Shown piece after piece: positions 8,946-17,428 of a stretch of DNA of 64,000 bases. Under the pieces are notes generated by a model. That model saw nothing but the letters and a program-made list of their open reading frames with translations, was not told the origin of the DNA and did not search any database. The DNA is from Hymenobacter sp. PAMC 26628 (GTDB lineage Bacteria > Bacteroidota > Bacteroidia > Cytophagales > Hymenobacteraceae): positions 4,774,001 through 4,838,000 of the forward strand of contig NZ_CP014304.1 of NCBI RefSeq assembly GCF_001562275.1, given 5' to 3'. Within the stretch, counting starts at the first letter, position 1. The number at the start of each line of letters is the position of its first letter. Both the position numbers and the translations under genes were made by a program.

Positions 8946-10349
8946 TTACATACGGCCCCGGCCACCGCCGCTACGGCCGCCACCCCCACCGCCGCTGCTA
9001 CCACCAAACCCGCCGCCACCGCGCGGCCCCGCGTTGGAAGGCTGCGAAAACTGGGGCCGCTCAAACGAGCGTTGCTGCGTTTGCTGCTGTGGCTGGTACG
9101 AGCGTTGCTGCGGCTGCTCAAACGAGCGCTGGCGCGGCTGGTTATAGTTGCCGTTGGCGGCTTGGCCCTGGGCCCCATTCATGCCATTGCTGGGTGCGGA
9201 GAACATGTCGCGGAAGAAGCCGTGACGCTGGGCCTGCTGGGCCTGCCCGCCCATGTTCTGCGGCTGGGCTTGCGGCTGGCCGGCGGGCCGCTCAAAGCTA
9301 CCGCCCCGCGCCCCCCGGTCCATGTTGTTAGGCGTAGCGTATTGGCCAGTTGCATTGCCTCCGGCCGAACGGTCGAAGCGCCCCCCCGCTGGCGCGTTGG
9401 TAATGACGCCGCCCGGCGCCATACCAGGGTTGCCCATGGTACCACGGCCACCGGCCATTGCCGGGTTGTTATTCGGGGCGGTACCGCCGTTGATAACAGC
9501 GCCGCGGGCGCCATAGGCTGCCGCCGAGCGTTCACCGCGGGGCCCCACCAGCACGGTGTTGCCATTGCCACCGTTATAGTCGGCGCGGCCGCCGGCATTG
9601 CCGGTGTAGATTACGTTGCGGCGGTAGCTGTTGCCGTAGTACCCAGCGCCGTAGCCGTAGCCGCCCAGGCCGTAGCCCAAGCCATACCCACCGTAGCCGA
9701 AGGGGCTATAGAACGGGCTGTAAAAAGGATCGTAGCCGTAGCCACCATAGCCGCCGTAGCCGTATCCAAAGGGGCGGCCAAAGCCGAAGCCAATGCTTAG
9801 CCCCGAGCCGTAGCCAAACCCGAAGGGGCTATAGAATGGGCTATAAAAAGCGCTGTAGGGCGACAACCCGCCGTACCCGCCATAACCACCGCCGTAGCCG
9901 CCAAAGCCGCCGCCGTAAGCATATGGGTCAGCGCCGCCGTAGCCCAGCGAAGTGTACGGGCTGTTGGGCATGTAGCCGCCCATACCGGGGCCCGTGTAGG
10001 GCTGGTTGAAAAGCGATGTGTTGGGATCGTAGCTGTTGGCCGTGCTCCCATCGTAGTACTGGTCGGAGCCGGAGGTAGTGGCCGCAGCACTGTTGCCGTT
10101 GTAATCGGGGTTGGTGGCCTCGTCGGTGCCGGCGGCCGGGGCCCCAGCCGCGCTGGTGTAGCCCTGCGACGGGGCCTGCTGCACTGGCGTGTAGCGCTGC
10201 GCCGGCGCGGTGGCAATGGCCGTGGTGTGGTCTTTGGATGAATAATACACCCCGTCGTTCTCCGACGTGGTAACGGCCGTGGTTCCGGCGCACCCGCCCA
10301 GCGCAAGGAGCGCCAAAGCAGGCAGATAGGCGGTGAGCGGGGTTTTCAT
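8946..10349 (-). CDS. Gly/Tyr-rich low-complexity lipoprotein
   Basis: This 467-residue protein has a lipoprotein signal (LALLALGGC, Cys about 20). After a Thr/Ala-rich linker it has a region dominated by Gly, Tyr, Phe and Pro, with repeated GGYGG runs and two copies of FYSPFYSPFG. It then becomes Asn/Gln/Gly-rich with several RSFE(R/Q)PQ units, and ends in a Gly/Arg tail (SGGGRGRM). Such composition is typical of self-associating surface or matrix proteins and of RNA-binding RGG tails; lipidation favours the first. No enzymatic domain is visible and I do not recognise a named family. Confidence 0.75.
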   Translation of the reverse strand: MKTPLTAYLPALALLALGGCAGTTAVTTSENDGVYYSSKDHTTAIATAPAQRYTPVQQAPSQGYTSAAGAPAAGTDEATNPDYNGNSAAATTSGSDQYYDGSTANSYDPNTSLFNQPYTGPGMGGYMPNSPYTSLGYGGADPYAYGGGFGGYGGGYGGYGGLSPYSAFYSPFYSPFGFGYGSGLSIGFGFGRPFGYGYGGYGGYGYDPFYSPFYSPFGYGGYGLGYGLGGYGYGAGYYGNSYRRNVIYTGNAGGRADYNGGNGNTVLVGPRGERSAAAYGARGAVINGGTAPNNNPAMAGGRGTMGNPGMAPGGVITNAPAGGRFDRSAGGNATGQYATPNNMDRGARGGSFERPAGQPQAQPQNMGGQAQQAQRHGFFRDMFSAPSNGMNGAQGQAANGNYNQPRQRSFEQPQQRSYQPQQQTQQRSFERPQFSQPSNAGPRGGGGFGGSSGGGGGGRSGGGRGRM

Positions 10350-10533
10350 GAGCGAGTGGAAAAAGGCGGAATAGACTAGACGTAAAGTAACAGCTTTGAA
10401 GGCGAAATCCTAGTGAAGAAGCGCCAGCGCGGGGCTTCTTCTCAACGGCTAATCACCGAAAGAGTTGGCTGCATTCGGCCAGCGCATTTCCGGGAGGTTA
10501 GAGGGCCCTTCGGGTCTGTGGTTTAATAACGTA

Positions 10534-10599
10534 ATTTGACCCCGAAACGGTGCCCGTATAGTAGGTCAAATGTTGTACCAATTCCGGGAGCCGTTTCGG
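10534..10599. promoter_or_regulatory. Interleaved inverted repeats upstream of proS
   Basis: ATTTGACC (10534-10541) pairs with GGTCAAAT (10564-10571), and CCGAAACGG (10542-10550) pairs with CCGTTTCGG (10591-10599), so the two palindromes are interleaved. They end 21 bp before the proS start. They could be operator sites or part of a structured leader. A weak Bacteroidota-type promoter (TTTG near 10535, TATAGTAG near 10557) overlaps them. Confidence 0.4.
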
Positions 10600-10620
10600 T
10601 TACCCTCTTAGCTGCCGATT

Positions 10621-12096
10621 ATGAGTAAAAAGTTGCCCACCCGCGCGGAAGATTATTCGCTCTGGTACAATGACTTAGTGAAGCGCGCCGGCTTGGCCGA
10701 AAATTCGGCCGTGCGCGGCTGCATGGTCATCAAGCCCTACGGCTACGCCATTTGGGAGAAAATGCAGCGCCAGTTGGACGATATGTTCAAGCGCACCGGC
10801 CACGAAAATGCTTATTTTCCCATTTTTATCCCCAAAAGCCTGTTCGAAGCCGAGGAGAAAAACGCCGAAGGCTTCGCCAAGGAGTGCGCCGTGGTGACGC
10901 ACTACCGCCTGCAAAACGACCCCGACCGCCCCGGCAAATTGCGCGTGGACCCCGCCGCCAAGCTCGAGGAAGAGCTCATCGTGCGCCCCACCTCGGAGGC
11001 CATCATCTGGAGTACCTACAAGAACTGGGTGCAGAGCTACCGCGACCTACCGTTGCTCATCAACCAGTGGGCCAACGTGGTGCGCTGGGAGATGCGCACC
11101 CGCCTGTTTCTGCGCACCGCCGAGTTTTTGTGGCAGGAAGGGCACACCGCCCACGCCACCGCCGAGGAGGCCGTGGCCGAAACCCGCCAGATGCTCGACG
11201 TGTACGCCGAGTTTGCCGAAGAGCACATGGCCCTGCCGGTGGTGAAGGGCGTGAAGACCGCCAACGAGCGGTTCGCCGGCGCCGAGGATACCTACTGCAT
11301 CGAGGCGCTGATGCAGGACGGCAAGGCGCTGCAAGCCGGCACCAGCCACTTCCTGGGCCAGAACTTCGCCAAGGCCTTCGACGTGCAGTTTGCCACCAAA
11401 GACGGCGCCCGCGAGTACGTGTGGGGCACCAGCTGGGGCGTGAGCACCCGCCTGATGGGGGCCCTGGTGATGGCCCACTCCGACGATGAAGGCCTGGTGC
11501 TGCCGCCCAAGCTGGCCCCGATCCAGGTGGTCATCGTGCCCATCTACAAAACCGGCGAGCTGGACGCGCTGATGGAGCGCATCCGGCCCATTCAGCAGGG
11601 GCTGATTGCCCGCGGCATTTCGGTGAAAGTGGACGCCCGCGACACCGAGCGCCCCGGCTTCAAGTTTGCCGAGTGGGAGCTGAAGGGCGTGCCCGTGCGC
11701 CTGGCCGTGGGGGCCCGCGACCTCGACGCCGGCACCGTGGAGGTGGCCCGCCGCGACACCAAGCAGAAAATGACCCTGCCACTGGCCGACATCGTGGCCG
11801 CCGTGGACCAGCTGCTGAACGACATCCAAGCCAACATTTACCAGAAGGCCCGCACCTACCGCGACCAGCACCTGACCCGCGTAGACAGCTACGACGAGTT
11901 CAAGCAGGTGCTCGACGAGAAGGGCGGCTTCGTGCTGGCCCATTACGACGGCACCTCCGAAACCGAGGAGCGCATCAAGGAAGAGACCAAGGCCACCGTG
12001 CGCTGCCTGGCCCTGGCCGAGCCCGATGAAGACGGCATCTGCATGGTGACGGGGGCCCCCAGCCCGCGCCGCGCCTACTTCGCCCGGGCTTACTAG
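10621..12096 (+). CDS. proS: Prolyl-tRNA synthetase, archaeal/eukaryal type
   Basis: The 491-residue class II synthetase charges tRNA-Pro. It starts KLPTRAEDYSLWYNDLVKRAGL, the hallmark of the short type-3 (ThrRS-like) ProRS. The class II TSE element is at about 124-126, motif 2 runs from RWEMRTRLFLRT to FLWQEGHTAH at about 155-178, and the protein ends in the conserved FARAY with terminal Tyr. There is no YbaK editing insertion, consistent with this type. The long upstream gap with interleaved inverted repeats suggests regulated expression. A strong terminator follows. Confidence 0.96.
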   Translation: MSKKLPTRAEDYSLWYNDLVKRAGLAENSAVRGCMVIKPYGYAIWEKMQRQLDDMFKRTGHENAYFPIFIPKSLFEAEEKNAEGFAKECAVVTHYRLQNDPDRPGKLRVDPAAKLEEELIVRPTSEAIIWSTYKNWVQSYRDLPLLINQWANVVRWEMRTRLFLRTAEFLWQEGHTAHATAEEAVAETRQMLDVYAEFAEEHMALPVVKGVKTANERFAGAEDTYCIEALMQDGKALQAGTSHFLGQNFAKAFDVQFATKDGAREYVWGTSWGVSTRLMGALVMAHSDDEGLVLPPKLAPIQVVIVPIYKTGELDALMERIRPIQQGLIARGISVKVDARDTERPGFKFAEWELKGVPVRLAVGARDLDAGTVEVARRDTKQKMTLPLADIVAAVDQLLNDIQANIYQKARTYRDQHLTRVDSYDEFKQVLDEKGGFVLAHYDGTSETEERIKEETKATVRCLALAEPDEDGICMVTGAPSPRRAYFARAY

Positions 12097-12128
12097 CCAG
12101 CGCTTTAATTAAATTTATGGTACTTGTG

Positions 12129-12168
12129 AAGGGCCGGCTCCGAAACGTTGTTTCGGGGCCGGCCCTTT
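12129..12168 (+). terminator. Rho-independent terminator of proS
   Basis: A long stem (AAGGGCCGGC, one G-U pair, CCGAAAC) has a 3-nt loop and ends in CCCTTTAT. Confidence 0.85.
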
Positions 12169-12267
12169 ATCATTTCATTTTCTTTGGCCAAGGTCAATTA
12201 TATTATCCTTACAATTATTTATATTTCGGGGCCTTTACTATTTTCCTCTCTCTAAAACGCCGACGTT

Positions 12268-12759
12268 ATGCGTAAACCTGTATTCTGCTTCTTGTTGTTG
12301 GGGCCCCTGGCGGGCTACGCCCAGACCACTACGACCACTGCTACGCCTGACCTCGCAGCCGCACCCCTCATCGCCGTTGCCTCGCCGATGCCAGCGGCTA
12401 CCGTGCTGCCCACGCGCACCGACGCCAACCGCAAGCTGGTGAAGATGAAGGACACCATCCAGCCGCTCGTGGGCGAGCTGGCGGCCTTCAAAAACCGGCC
12501 GCAGGTGGCGCGCATTTTATCCGAATCGACCGACGATTTCCTGCAGATCATGGGCGGCCGGCCCACCGAGGAAGCCTATCTTCAGGTGCTAGACGGCAGC
12601 CTGGCCGCGCTAACGCCCCTTACCCCCGGCACCACTGACCGGGCCGATGTGGCCGAGTACTACGAAGACCTGCTGGATATTGTGGGCATCACCTCGTCGG
12701 GCGGACGGCTCAATGCTTTCCTGACCCGCACCAAAGCCAAGGCTGCCCCGGCCCGCTAG
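12268..12759 (+). CDS. Small secreted hypothetical protein
   Basis: The 163-residue protein has a signal peptide (MRKPVFCFLLLGPLAGYAQ) and a Thr/Ala/Pro linker. The helical remainder contains KLVKMKDTIQPLVGELAAFKNRPQ and ADVAEYYEDLLDIVG. It is predicted to be periplasmic or exported. I do not recognise a family. It is preceded by an AT-rich stretch of about 80 bp that probably holds its promoter, and followed by an NfeD-like gene 84 bp away. Confidence 0.65.
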   Translation: MRKPVFCFLLLGPLAGYAQTTTTTATPDLAAAPLIAVASPMPAATVLPTRTDANRKLVKMKDTIQPLVGELAAFKNRPQVARILSESTDDFLQIMGGRPTEEAYLQVLDGSLAALTPLTPGTTDRADVAEYYEDLLDIVGITSSGGRLNAFLTRTKAKAAPAR

Positions 12760-12843
12760 GGCCCCGGGCTTGGCGGACCTGAACGCCCGGGCTGCCATCT
12801 GGCGGCCCGGGCGTACCTTTTGGTGGTTAAACGCCCACCCGCC

Positions 12844-13302
12844 ATGCTCACCATCGCTCTGCTCCTGCTGTTCGGCTTGCTGTTTTTAGCCGCCGAAGTT
12901 GTTTTTATTCCTGGCACCACGGTGGTGGGGTTCGTGGGGTTCGCGCTGCTGGCCTGGGGCGTGTGGCTGAGCTACCACGACCTGGGCACGCCCGCCGGGC
13001 ACTACGCCTTGGCGGGCGCGGGGGCCCTGGCAGGGATGGTGCTCTACCTCGGCTTGCGGCCAAAAAACCTGGCCCGGGCGGCGCTGCATTCGGTGAACGA
13101 AGGCTCGGTGCGCGACGTGCGCCGCGCCGATGTACCCGCCGGTACGGTGGGCCACACGCTCTCGGCGTTGCGGCCAGCGGGCACGGTGCTGTTCGGCGAG
13201 GAGCGGCGCGAGGCCGTGACGCGCGGCGAGTTCGTGGACGCGGGCCGCGCAGTGCGGGTGCTCGGCATTGAGCAGAACCGCATCGTGGTGGAGGGCGCGT
13301 AG
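12844..13302 (+). CDS. NfeD-like membrane protein, flotillin partner
   Basis: The 152-residue protein has two to three hydrophobic segments at the N-terminus (LTIALLLLFGLLFLAAEVVFIPG, then VVGFVGFALLAWGVWL and ALAGAGALAGMVLYLGL). A soluble beta-rich C-terminal domain (GTVGHTLSALRPAGTVLFGE to VRVLGIEQNRIVVE) matches the OB-fold NfeD domain. Genes of this type are normally paired with SPFH proteins, and the flotillin gene follows 42 bp downstream. I took the ATG giving MLTIALL because the upstream in-frame GTG would add a short basic extension before the first membrane helix. It probably acts in membrane-microdomain organisation. Confidence 0.85.
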   Translation: MLTIALLLLFGLLFLAAEVVFIPGTTVVGFVGFALLAWGVWLSYHDLGTPAGHYALAGAGALAGMVLYLGLRPKNLARAALHSVNEGSVRDVRRADVPAGTVGHTLSALRPAGTVLFGEERREAVTRGEFVDAGRAVRVLGIEQNRIVVEGA

Positions 13303-13344
13303 GGCCCCGGGCGGCGGCCCCGAAATCCGTTCTACCTTACGGCC

Positions 13345-14349
13345 ATGAACTACCCCTTTCTGCCCCTCATCGTCGCGGCGGTGGCGCTGCTGATGCTGCT
13401 GTATTTTTTTCCGGTCAGTCTCTGGATCACAGCGCTATTTTCGGGCGTGCGGGTGAGCTTGCTGCAACTGGCTTTTATGCGGGTGCGCAAGGTGCCGCCC
13501 TCGCTGATTGTCAATTCCTTGATTACCTCTACCAAAGCGGGCCTGCGGCTGACGGCCGACGAACTGGAGACCCACTACCTCGCCGGCGGCAACGTGCCCA
13601 GCGTCATCAAGGCCCTAATTTCGGCCGACAAGGCCAACATTCCGCTCGATTTTAAGCAGGCCACGGCCATTGATCTGGCGGGCCGCAACGTATTCGAGGC
13701 CGTCACAACGAGTGTGAACCCCAAAGTCATCAATACGCCCAACGTGGCCGCCGTGGCCCAGGACGGCATCCAGCTCATCGTCATTGCCCGCGTCACGGTG
13801 CGGGCCAACATCTCGCAGCTCGTGGGCGGGGCCGGCGAGGAAACCATCCTGGCCCGCGTCGGCGAAGGCATTGTGACAAGCATCGGTTCGTCGGTGTCGC
13901 ACAAGGAAGTGCTGGAGAACCCCGATAAAATTTCCAAGCTGGTGCTGCACAAGGGCTTGGATGCCGGTACGGCCTTCGAAATCCTCAGCATCGACATTGC
14001 CGACATCGACATCGGCGAGAACATCGGGGCCAAGCTCCAAACTGACCAGGCCAGCGCCGACCTGCGCGTAGCTGAGGCCCGCGCCGAGGAGCGGCGCGCC
14101 ATGGCCGTGGCCATGGAGCAAGAGTACCGCGCCAAAACCCAGGAAGCCAAGGCCAAAGTGGTGGAGGCCGAAGCCGAAATCCCCCGCGCCATCGCCGAAG
14201 CCTTCCGCAGCGGCAACCTCGGCATCATGGACTACTACAAGATGCGCAACGTGCAGGCCGATACGGAGATGCGTGACTCTATTGCCAACCCCGGCGGCGG
14301 GGGAAGCGGCAGCGTCAAATCGGGAAGAGAAGAAGGCCGGCAGTCGTAG
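13345..14349 (+). CDS. floA: Flotillin-like protein FloA (UPF0365/SPFH)
   Basis: A 334-residue protein with an N-terminal membrane-embedded hairpin (FLPLIVAAVALLMLLYFFPVSLWITALFSG). The SPFH core follows, with conserved blocks AGGNVPSVIKALISADKANI, FEAVTTSVNPKVINTP and GTAFEILSIDIADIDIGENIGAKLQTDQA. After it comes a coiled-coil rich in Ala/Glu/Arg (ADLRVAEARAEERRAMAVAMEQEYRAKTQEAKAKVVEAEAE split over about 240-285). Length and order match bacterial FloA. FloA proteins form lipid-raft-like membrane assemblies. It is co-oriented with and close to its NfeD partner, so an operon is likely. Confidence 0.94.
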   Translation: MNYPFLPLIVAAVALLMLLYFFPVSLWITALFSGVRVSLLQLAFMRVRKVPPSLIVNSLITSTKAGLRLTADELETHYLAGGNVPSVIKALISADKANIPLDFKQATAIDLAGRNVFEAVTTSVNPKVINTPNVAAVAQDGIQLIVIARVTVRANISQLVGGAGEETILARVGEGIVTSIGSSVSHKEVLENPDKISKLVLHKGLDAGTAFEILSIDIADIDIGENIGAKLQTDQASADLRVAEARAEERRAMAVAMEQEYRAKTQEAKAKVVEAEAEIPRAIAEAFRSGNLGIMDYYKMRNVQADTEMRDSIANPGGGGSGSVKSGREEGRQS

Positions 14350-14372
14350 ATAGCGGGGGCCCTAATGCACTA

Positions 14373-14477
14373 TCATCCCGGGACAGCGAAGGATCTGGGG
14401 CCCTAGAACAGTGCGCAGTAACTGTTTGCTGCGTATCGTTCTACTGTGCTCAGATCCTTCGCTACACTCAGGATGAC
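14373..14477. repeat. Intergenic inverted repeat, family B, copy B1 (divergent variant)
   Basis: The left arm carries AGCGAAGGATCT and the right arm AGATCCTTCGCT, with TCATCC and GGATGA ends, in the gap between convergent floA and the radical SAM gene. The arms differ from the B3-B6 type (GGATCT instead of GCATCT). Confidence 0.8.
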
Positions 14478-14507
14478 AGTTTTTTAGTGCTTTAATAAGA
14501 CAGTAGC

Positions 14508-15530
14508 TCAACCCCAAACTTTGGTGCCCTCGGTGCAGTTGCGGCACATTTCCACTTGGTCGCGGCCCTTCAGCAGGGCCTGGCGGAAGCCTTGGTACTT
14601 CTGGCCCTGCCAGAGGCTGGTGAAGGACTGGTTTTTAAGGTCGCCGAGGCGATACTCGGCGTCTTTGTCGAAGCAGCAGGGCACCACGAGGCCGTCCCAG
14701 GTGATGACGCAGGAGTGCCACATTTTCCAGCAGTGGTTGAGGAGGCGGTTTTTCAGGCTCCAGGTGCCGTTGTGGTTGTTCTCGTAGCGCGAGTAGTAGT
14801 CGATGGTGGGAATGAGGGGCGAGCCGTGCTGGTAGTCGTAAATCTGCGCCGTCTTGAACCACACATCGTCCACACCCATGGCCTGGGCTAGCTGTTTGGC
14901 ATCGGCAATTTGGTGCTCGTTGGGGCCCACCACCAGAAACTGGAAGATGACGCGCGGCGTGCTCGATTTCAGCTCTTTGCGCCAGCGCACGATGTTGCGG
15001 GTGCCTTCGAGCACCTTCTCCAGCTTGCCACCCACGCGGTATTGCTGGTACACCTCCTGGGTGGTGCCGTCGAGCGAGATGATGAGCCGGTCCAGGCCAC
15101 TTTCCACGGTGCGGCGGGCATTTTGGTCGGTCAGGTAGTGGGCGTTGGTGCTGGTGGCGGTGTAGATGCCCTTGCGGGCCGCGTACTGCACCAGCTCCAG
15201 GAAGTGTGGGTGCAGGTAGGGCTCGCCCTGGAAGTAAAAAATCAGGTACCACAACCGGCTGGCTACCTCGTCGATGGTTTTCTTGAACAGGTCGTCGGCC
15301 AGCATGCCCGTGGGCCGCGTGAACGAGCGCAGGCCGCTGGGGCACTCGGGGCAGCGCAGGTTGCAGCTGGTGGTGGGCTCGAAGCTCAGGGCCAAGGGCA
15401 GGCCCCGGTGGCGGGCGCGGCCGGTGGCCTTGCTCAGCAAATAGGACCCCACCACCTGGGCCGCGTTCCAGAGGCGGCGCGGGGTGGTTTTGGACAACAC
15501 ATTAAGGCTGTCGGCAAGGAGTGGGTGCAT
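14508..15530 (-). CDS. Radical SAM / SPASM domain protein
   Basis: The 340-residue protein has the radical SAM cluster motif CNLRCPEC (CxxxCxxC) at about 60-67, within SFEPTTSCNLRCPECPSG. It continues with FYFQGEPYLHP (the SAM-binding GE-type element) and ISLDGTTQEVYQQYRVGG. At the C-terminus are several Cys residues in a SPASM arrangement (HSCVITWDGLVVPCC..., then MCRNCTEG). SPASM enzymes modify peptides or proteins, or carry out cofactor and cell-envelope chemistry using auxiliary Fe-S clusters. No precursor peptide is seen nearby. The start was chosen at MHPLLADSLNVL because the longer frame only adds a Pro/Arg-rich tail. Confidence 0.9.
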   Translation of the reverse strand: MHPLLADSLNVLSKTTPRRLWNAAQVVGSYLLSKATGRARHRGLPLALSFEPTTSCNLRCPECPSGLRSFTRPTGMLADDLFKKTIDEVASRLWYLIFYFQGEPYLHPHFLELVQYAARKGIYTATSTNAHYLTDQNARRTVESGLDRLIISLDGTTQEVYQQYRVGGKLEKVLEGTRNIVRWRKELKSSTPRVIFQFLVVGPNEHQIADAKQLAQAMGVDDVWFKTAQIYDYQHGSPLIPTIDYYSRYENNHNGTWSLKNRLLNHCWKMWHSCVITWDGLVVPCCFDKDAEYRLGDLKNQSFTSLWQGQKYQGFRQALLKGRDQVEMCRNCTEGTKVWG

Positions 15531-15566
15531 GGGCCGGGGAAAACCGCAGGGCCGGGGCCCCACTGA

Positions 15567-15604
15567 TAAAAAAAGACGACGGAAGCGCGGGGCTTCCGTC
15601 GTCT
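15567..15604 (-). terminator. Rho-independent terminator of the TlpA-like gene
   Basis: A perfect 12-bp stem (AGACGACGGAAG) with a 7-nt loop is followed on the minus strand by seven T residues. Confidence 0.92.
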
Positions 15605-15643
15605 GAGCAAAGTTACGCGGCGCGGCTGTGGGGCCCCGGGGCC

Positions 15644-17212
15644 CTATTTTGCCGGTTCGAGGGCGCTGGTGTAGGTGCTGGCCTTGCCAAACGCCTGGTT
15701 AATTTCGTCGATGGCGGCGCGGCTGCTCAGGCGCTTGGGCTTGGTGTTGAGGAAGGTACCGTCCTCGCCAATAAGGAAGTACGCTGGCACTTCCTGCACC
15801 GCGTAGGCCTTGGCCACCGGCGAGCGGAAGCCACCGCCGGGGATGCGCGCCTGCACACCGGGCAGGTTTTTGGACTTCACCAGCTGCCGCCAAGCCATTT
15901 CATTCTCATCAAGCGCAATGTTGATGAACACAATGTTCTTGTTCTCGAAACGGCGAATCAAGTCCTGGGCGTACACCAAGTCGCGGAGGCACAAGCCGTT
16001 GGTCGATTTCCAAAAATTGAGGTACACCAGCTTGCCCGCGTAGCTGCGCAGGCTCACCGAGTCGCCGGCTACGGTGGGCAGCCGAAAATTCGGGGCCGGG
16101 GCCCCAATGGCGAATTCTTTGTGCTGGTCGAAATCGGCCAACAGCGTCGGGTAGAACTTGCTCTGGGGGTCGGCGGCGTGGTACTCGGCCAGCATGGCCG
16201 CCGAGCGCTTTACGTGGCCAAAGCGAAACGATTCTTCCAGCACCCGTCCCTGAATAATGGCCCGGATGGGTCCCGTTAGTTCCTTGCCCGCCAGTGCAAA
16301 CGAGTAGGTGTAAAAGTCGGGGTCGGTGCGCTGATGATTGGCCGCTGCCGCCGCGTAGTGCAGGTAGTTCACCAAAAATTCGTGGTACAACTCGCTCTGC
16401 GTCGCGTCGGCGTTATTGATGAGGGCCGGGTTTTTGAGGAAGTCGTAGTAGGTCGGCGTCATCTTCAGGCGGCCTTCGGTGCTTACCACCTGCTCGCGCA
16501 GGTCCTGGAAGGTGAGGCGGTCGTTGGCATAGGCGTAGCTAATCTCCGCCTTGGCATATTTATAAAACTCATCCGTGAAGGCCTGCTTGTCAGCACGCTC
16601 CTCCAAAAACTCTTCTTCGTGTTTGCGGCGGTACTCCAGGAACGACAAAAACGGGGCTTCGTAGAGCTGCACGTTGTCGGGCAGCACTTGGAATCCATCG
16701 TTTTCCACAAATTGCTGGTCCACTTCGGCCAAGTAAGCGTTGGCGTTGGCGGCTTGCAGGCGGTGGCGCTGCTCGTCGGTGGCGTTGCCGCGCACTTTCG
16801 ATGACATGCCAGGGGGCATGTTGGCCTTGAACTTGAGTGAACTCGCCATGTCATCGCCCTTGAAGCGCACGTCCAGGTCGGTGCCCGCGTCGAGGAACAG
16901 GGCGGCTACGTCGTCGCCGTACACCAAATCGGCTTTGGTGGCCCCGTTCACGGGAATGGAGAGTCGGAACTCGCCTTTGCCGCTGAGGGCCGCGCGCACA
17001 ATGCGGGGCCTGGCATCGAGCGGGTTGTCGCGCAGCGACACCGCCACCGAGTCGTCGTCCGGGTTGTTCACGCGCCCCGTTAGCACGGCGGTGCCGGGCC
17101 CCGAAACGGCGGTGGCGTCCGCAGCCGCTTGCTGGGCGTACCCCAGCAGCGGGCTCAACAACAACGGCAGCGCCAGCAGCCGATAGAAGGTTGAAGAAAA
17201 AATATTGAACAT
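15644..17212 (-). CDS. TlpA-like thioredoxin-fold protein with degraded active site
   Basis: This 522-residue exported protein (signal FYRLLALPLLLSPLLGYAQ) has an N-terminal beta domain resembling the DUF4369-type domain of Bacteroidota TlpA proteins and a long helical middle. Its C-terminal thioredoxin fold is recognised by IGAPAPNFRLPTVAGDSVSL, YAGKLVYLNFWKS, IVFINIALDE, VQEVPAYFLIGEDGTF. Where active relatives have WCxxC, this protein reads WKSTNGLC, so only the second Cys is kept. A disulfide-exchange role is therefore doubtful; a binding or scaffold role, or one-Cys chemistry, is possible. The start was set at MFNIFSST, immediately before the hydrophobic core of the signal. Confidence 0.85.
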   Translation of the reverse strand: MFNIFSSTFYRLLALPLLLSPLLGYAQQAAADATAVSGPGTAVLTGRVNNPDDDSVAVSLRDNPLDARPRIVRAALSGKGEFRLSIPVNGATKADLVYGDDVAALFLDAGTDLDVRFKGDDMASSLKFKANMPPGMSSKVRGNATDEQRHRLQAANANAYLAEVDQQFVENDGFQVLPDNVQLYEAPFLSFLEYRRKHEEEFLEERADKQAFTDEFYKYAKAEISYAYANDRLTFQDLREQVVSTEGRLKMTPTYYDFLKNPALINNADATQSELYHEFLVNYLHYAAAAANHQRTDPDFYTYSFALAGKELTGPIRAIIQGRVLEESFRFGHVKRSAAMLAEYHAADPQSKFYPTLLADFDQHKEFAIGAPAPNFRLPTVAGDSVSLRSYAGKLVYLNFWKSTNGLCLRDLVYAQDLIRRFENKNIVFINIALDENEMAWRQLVKSKNLPGVQARIPGGGFRSPVAKAYAVQEVPAYFLIGEDGTFLNTKPKRLSSRAAIDEINQAFGKASTYTSALEPAK

Positions 17213-17428
17213 AGCCAAGATAACGAGCAATCCTAATGGAGCATTTGCAGGACGCAAACCTGTGCAACCAAGTATATATTTCCTGGGAAAACCCTATTCA
17301 CAAACCGAAGATACGGGCATTGGTTAAATAAAATACAATTTCTAGCTCTTGCCTGATTTTTCTTGTTTCTGTACTCACTTGGTCGTCTTTTCGTTATAAT
17401 TCAATGCTGGGCGACTAGCGCGCCCCGG

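Noticed and set aside
14373..14477. Inverted repeats of families A and B as CRISPR units
   Set aside because: Each copy stands alone, with no regular spacers or array and no cas genes.
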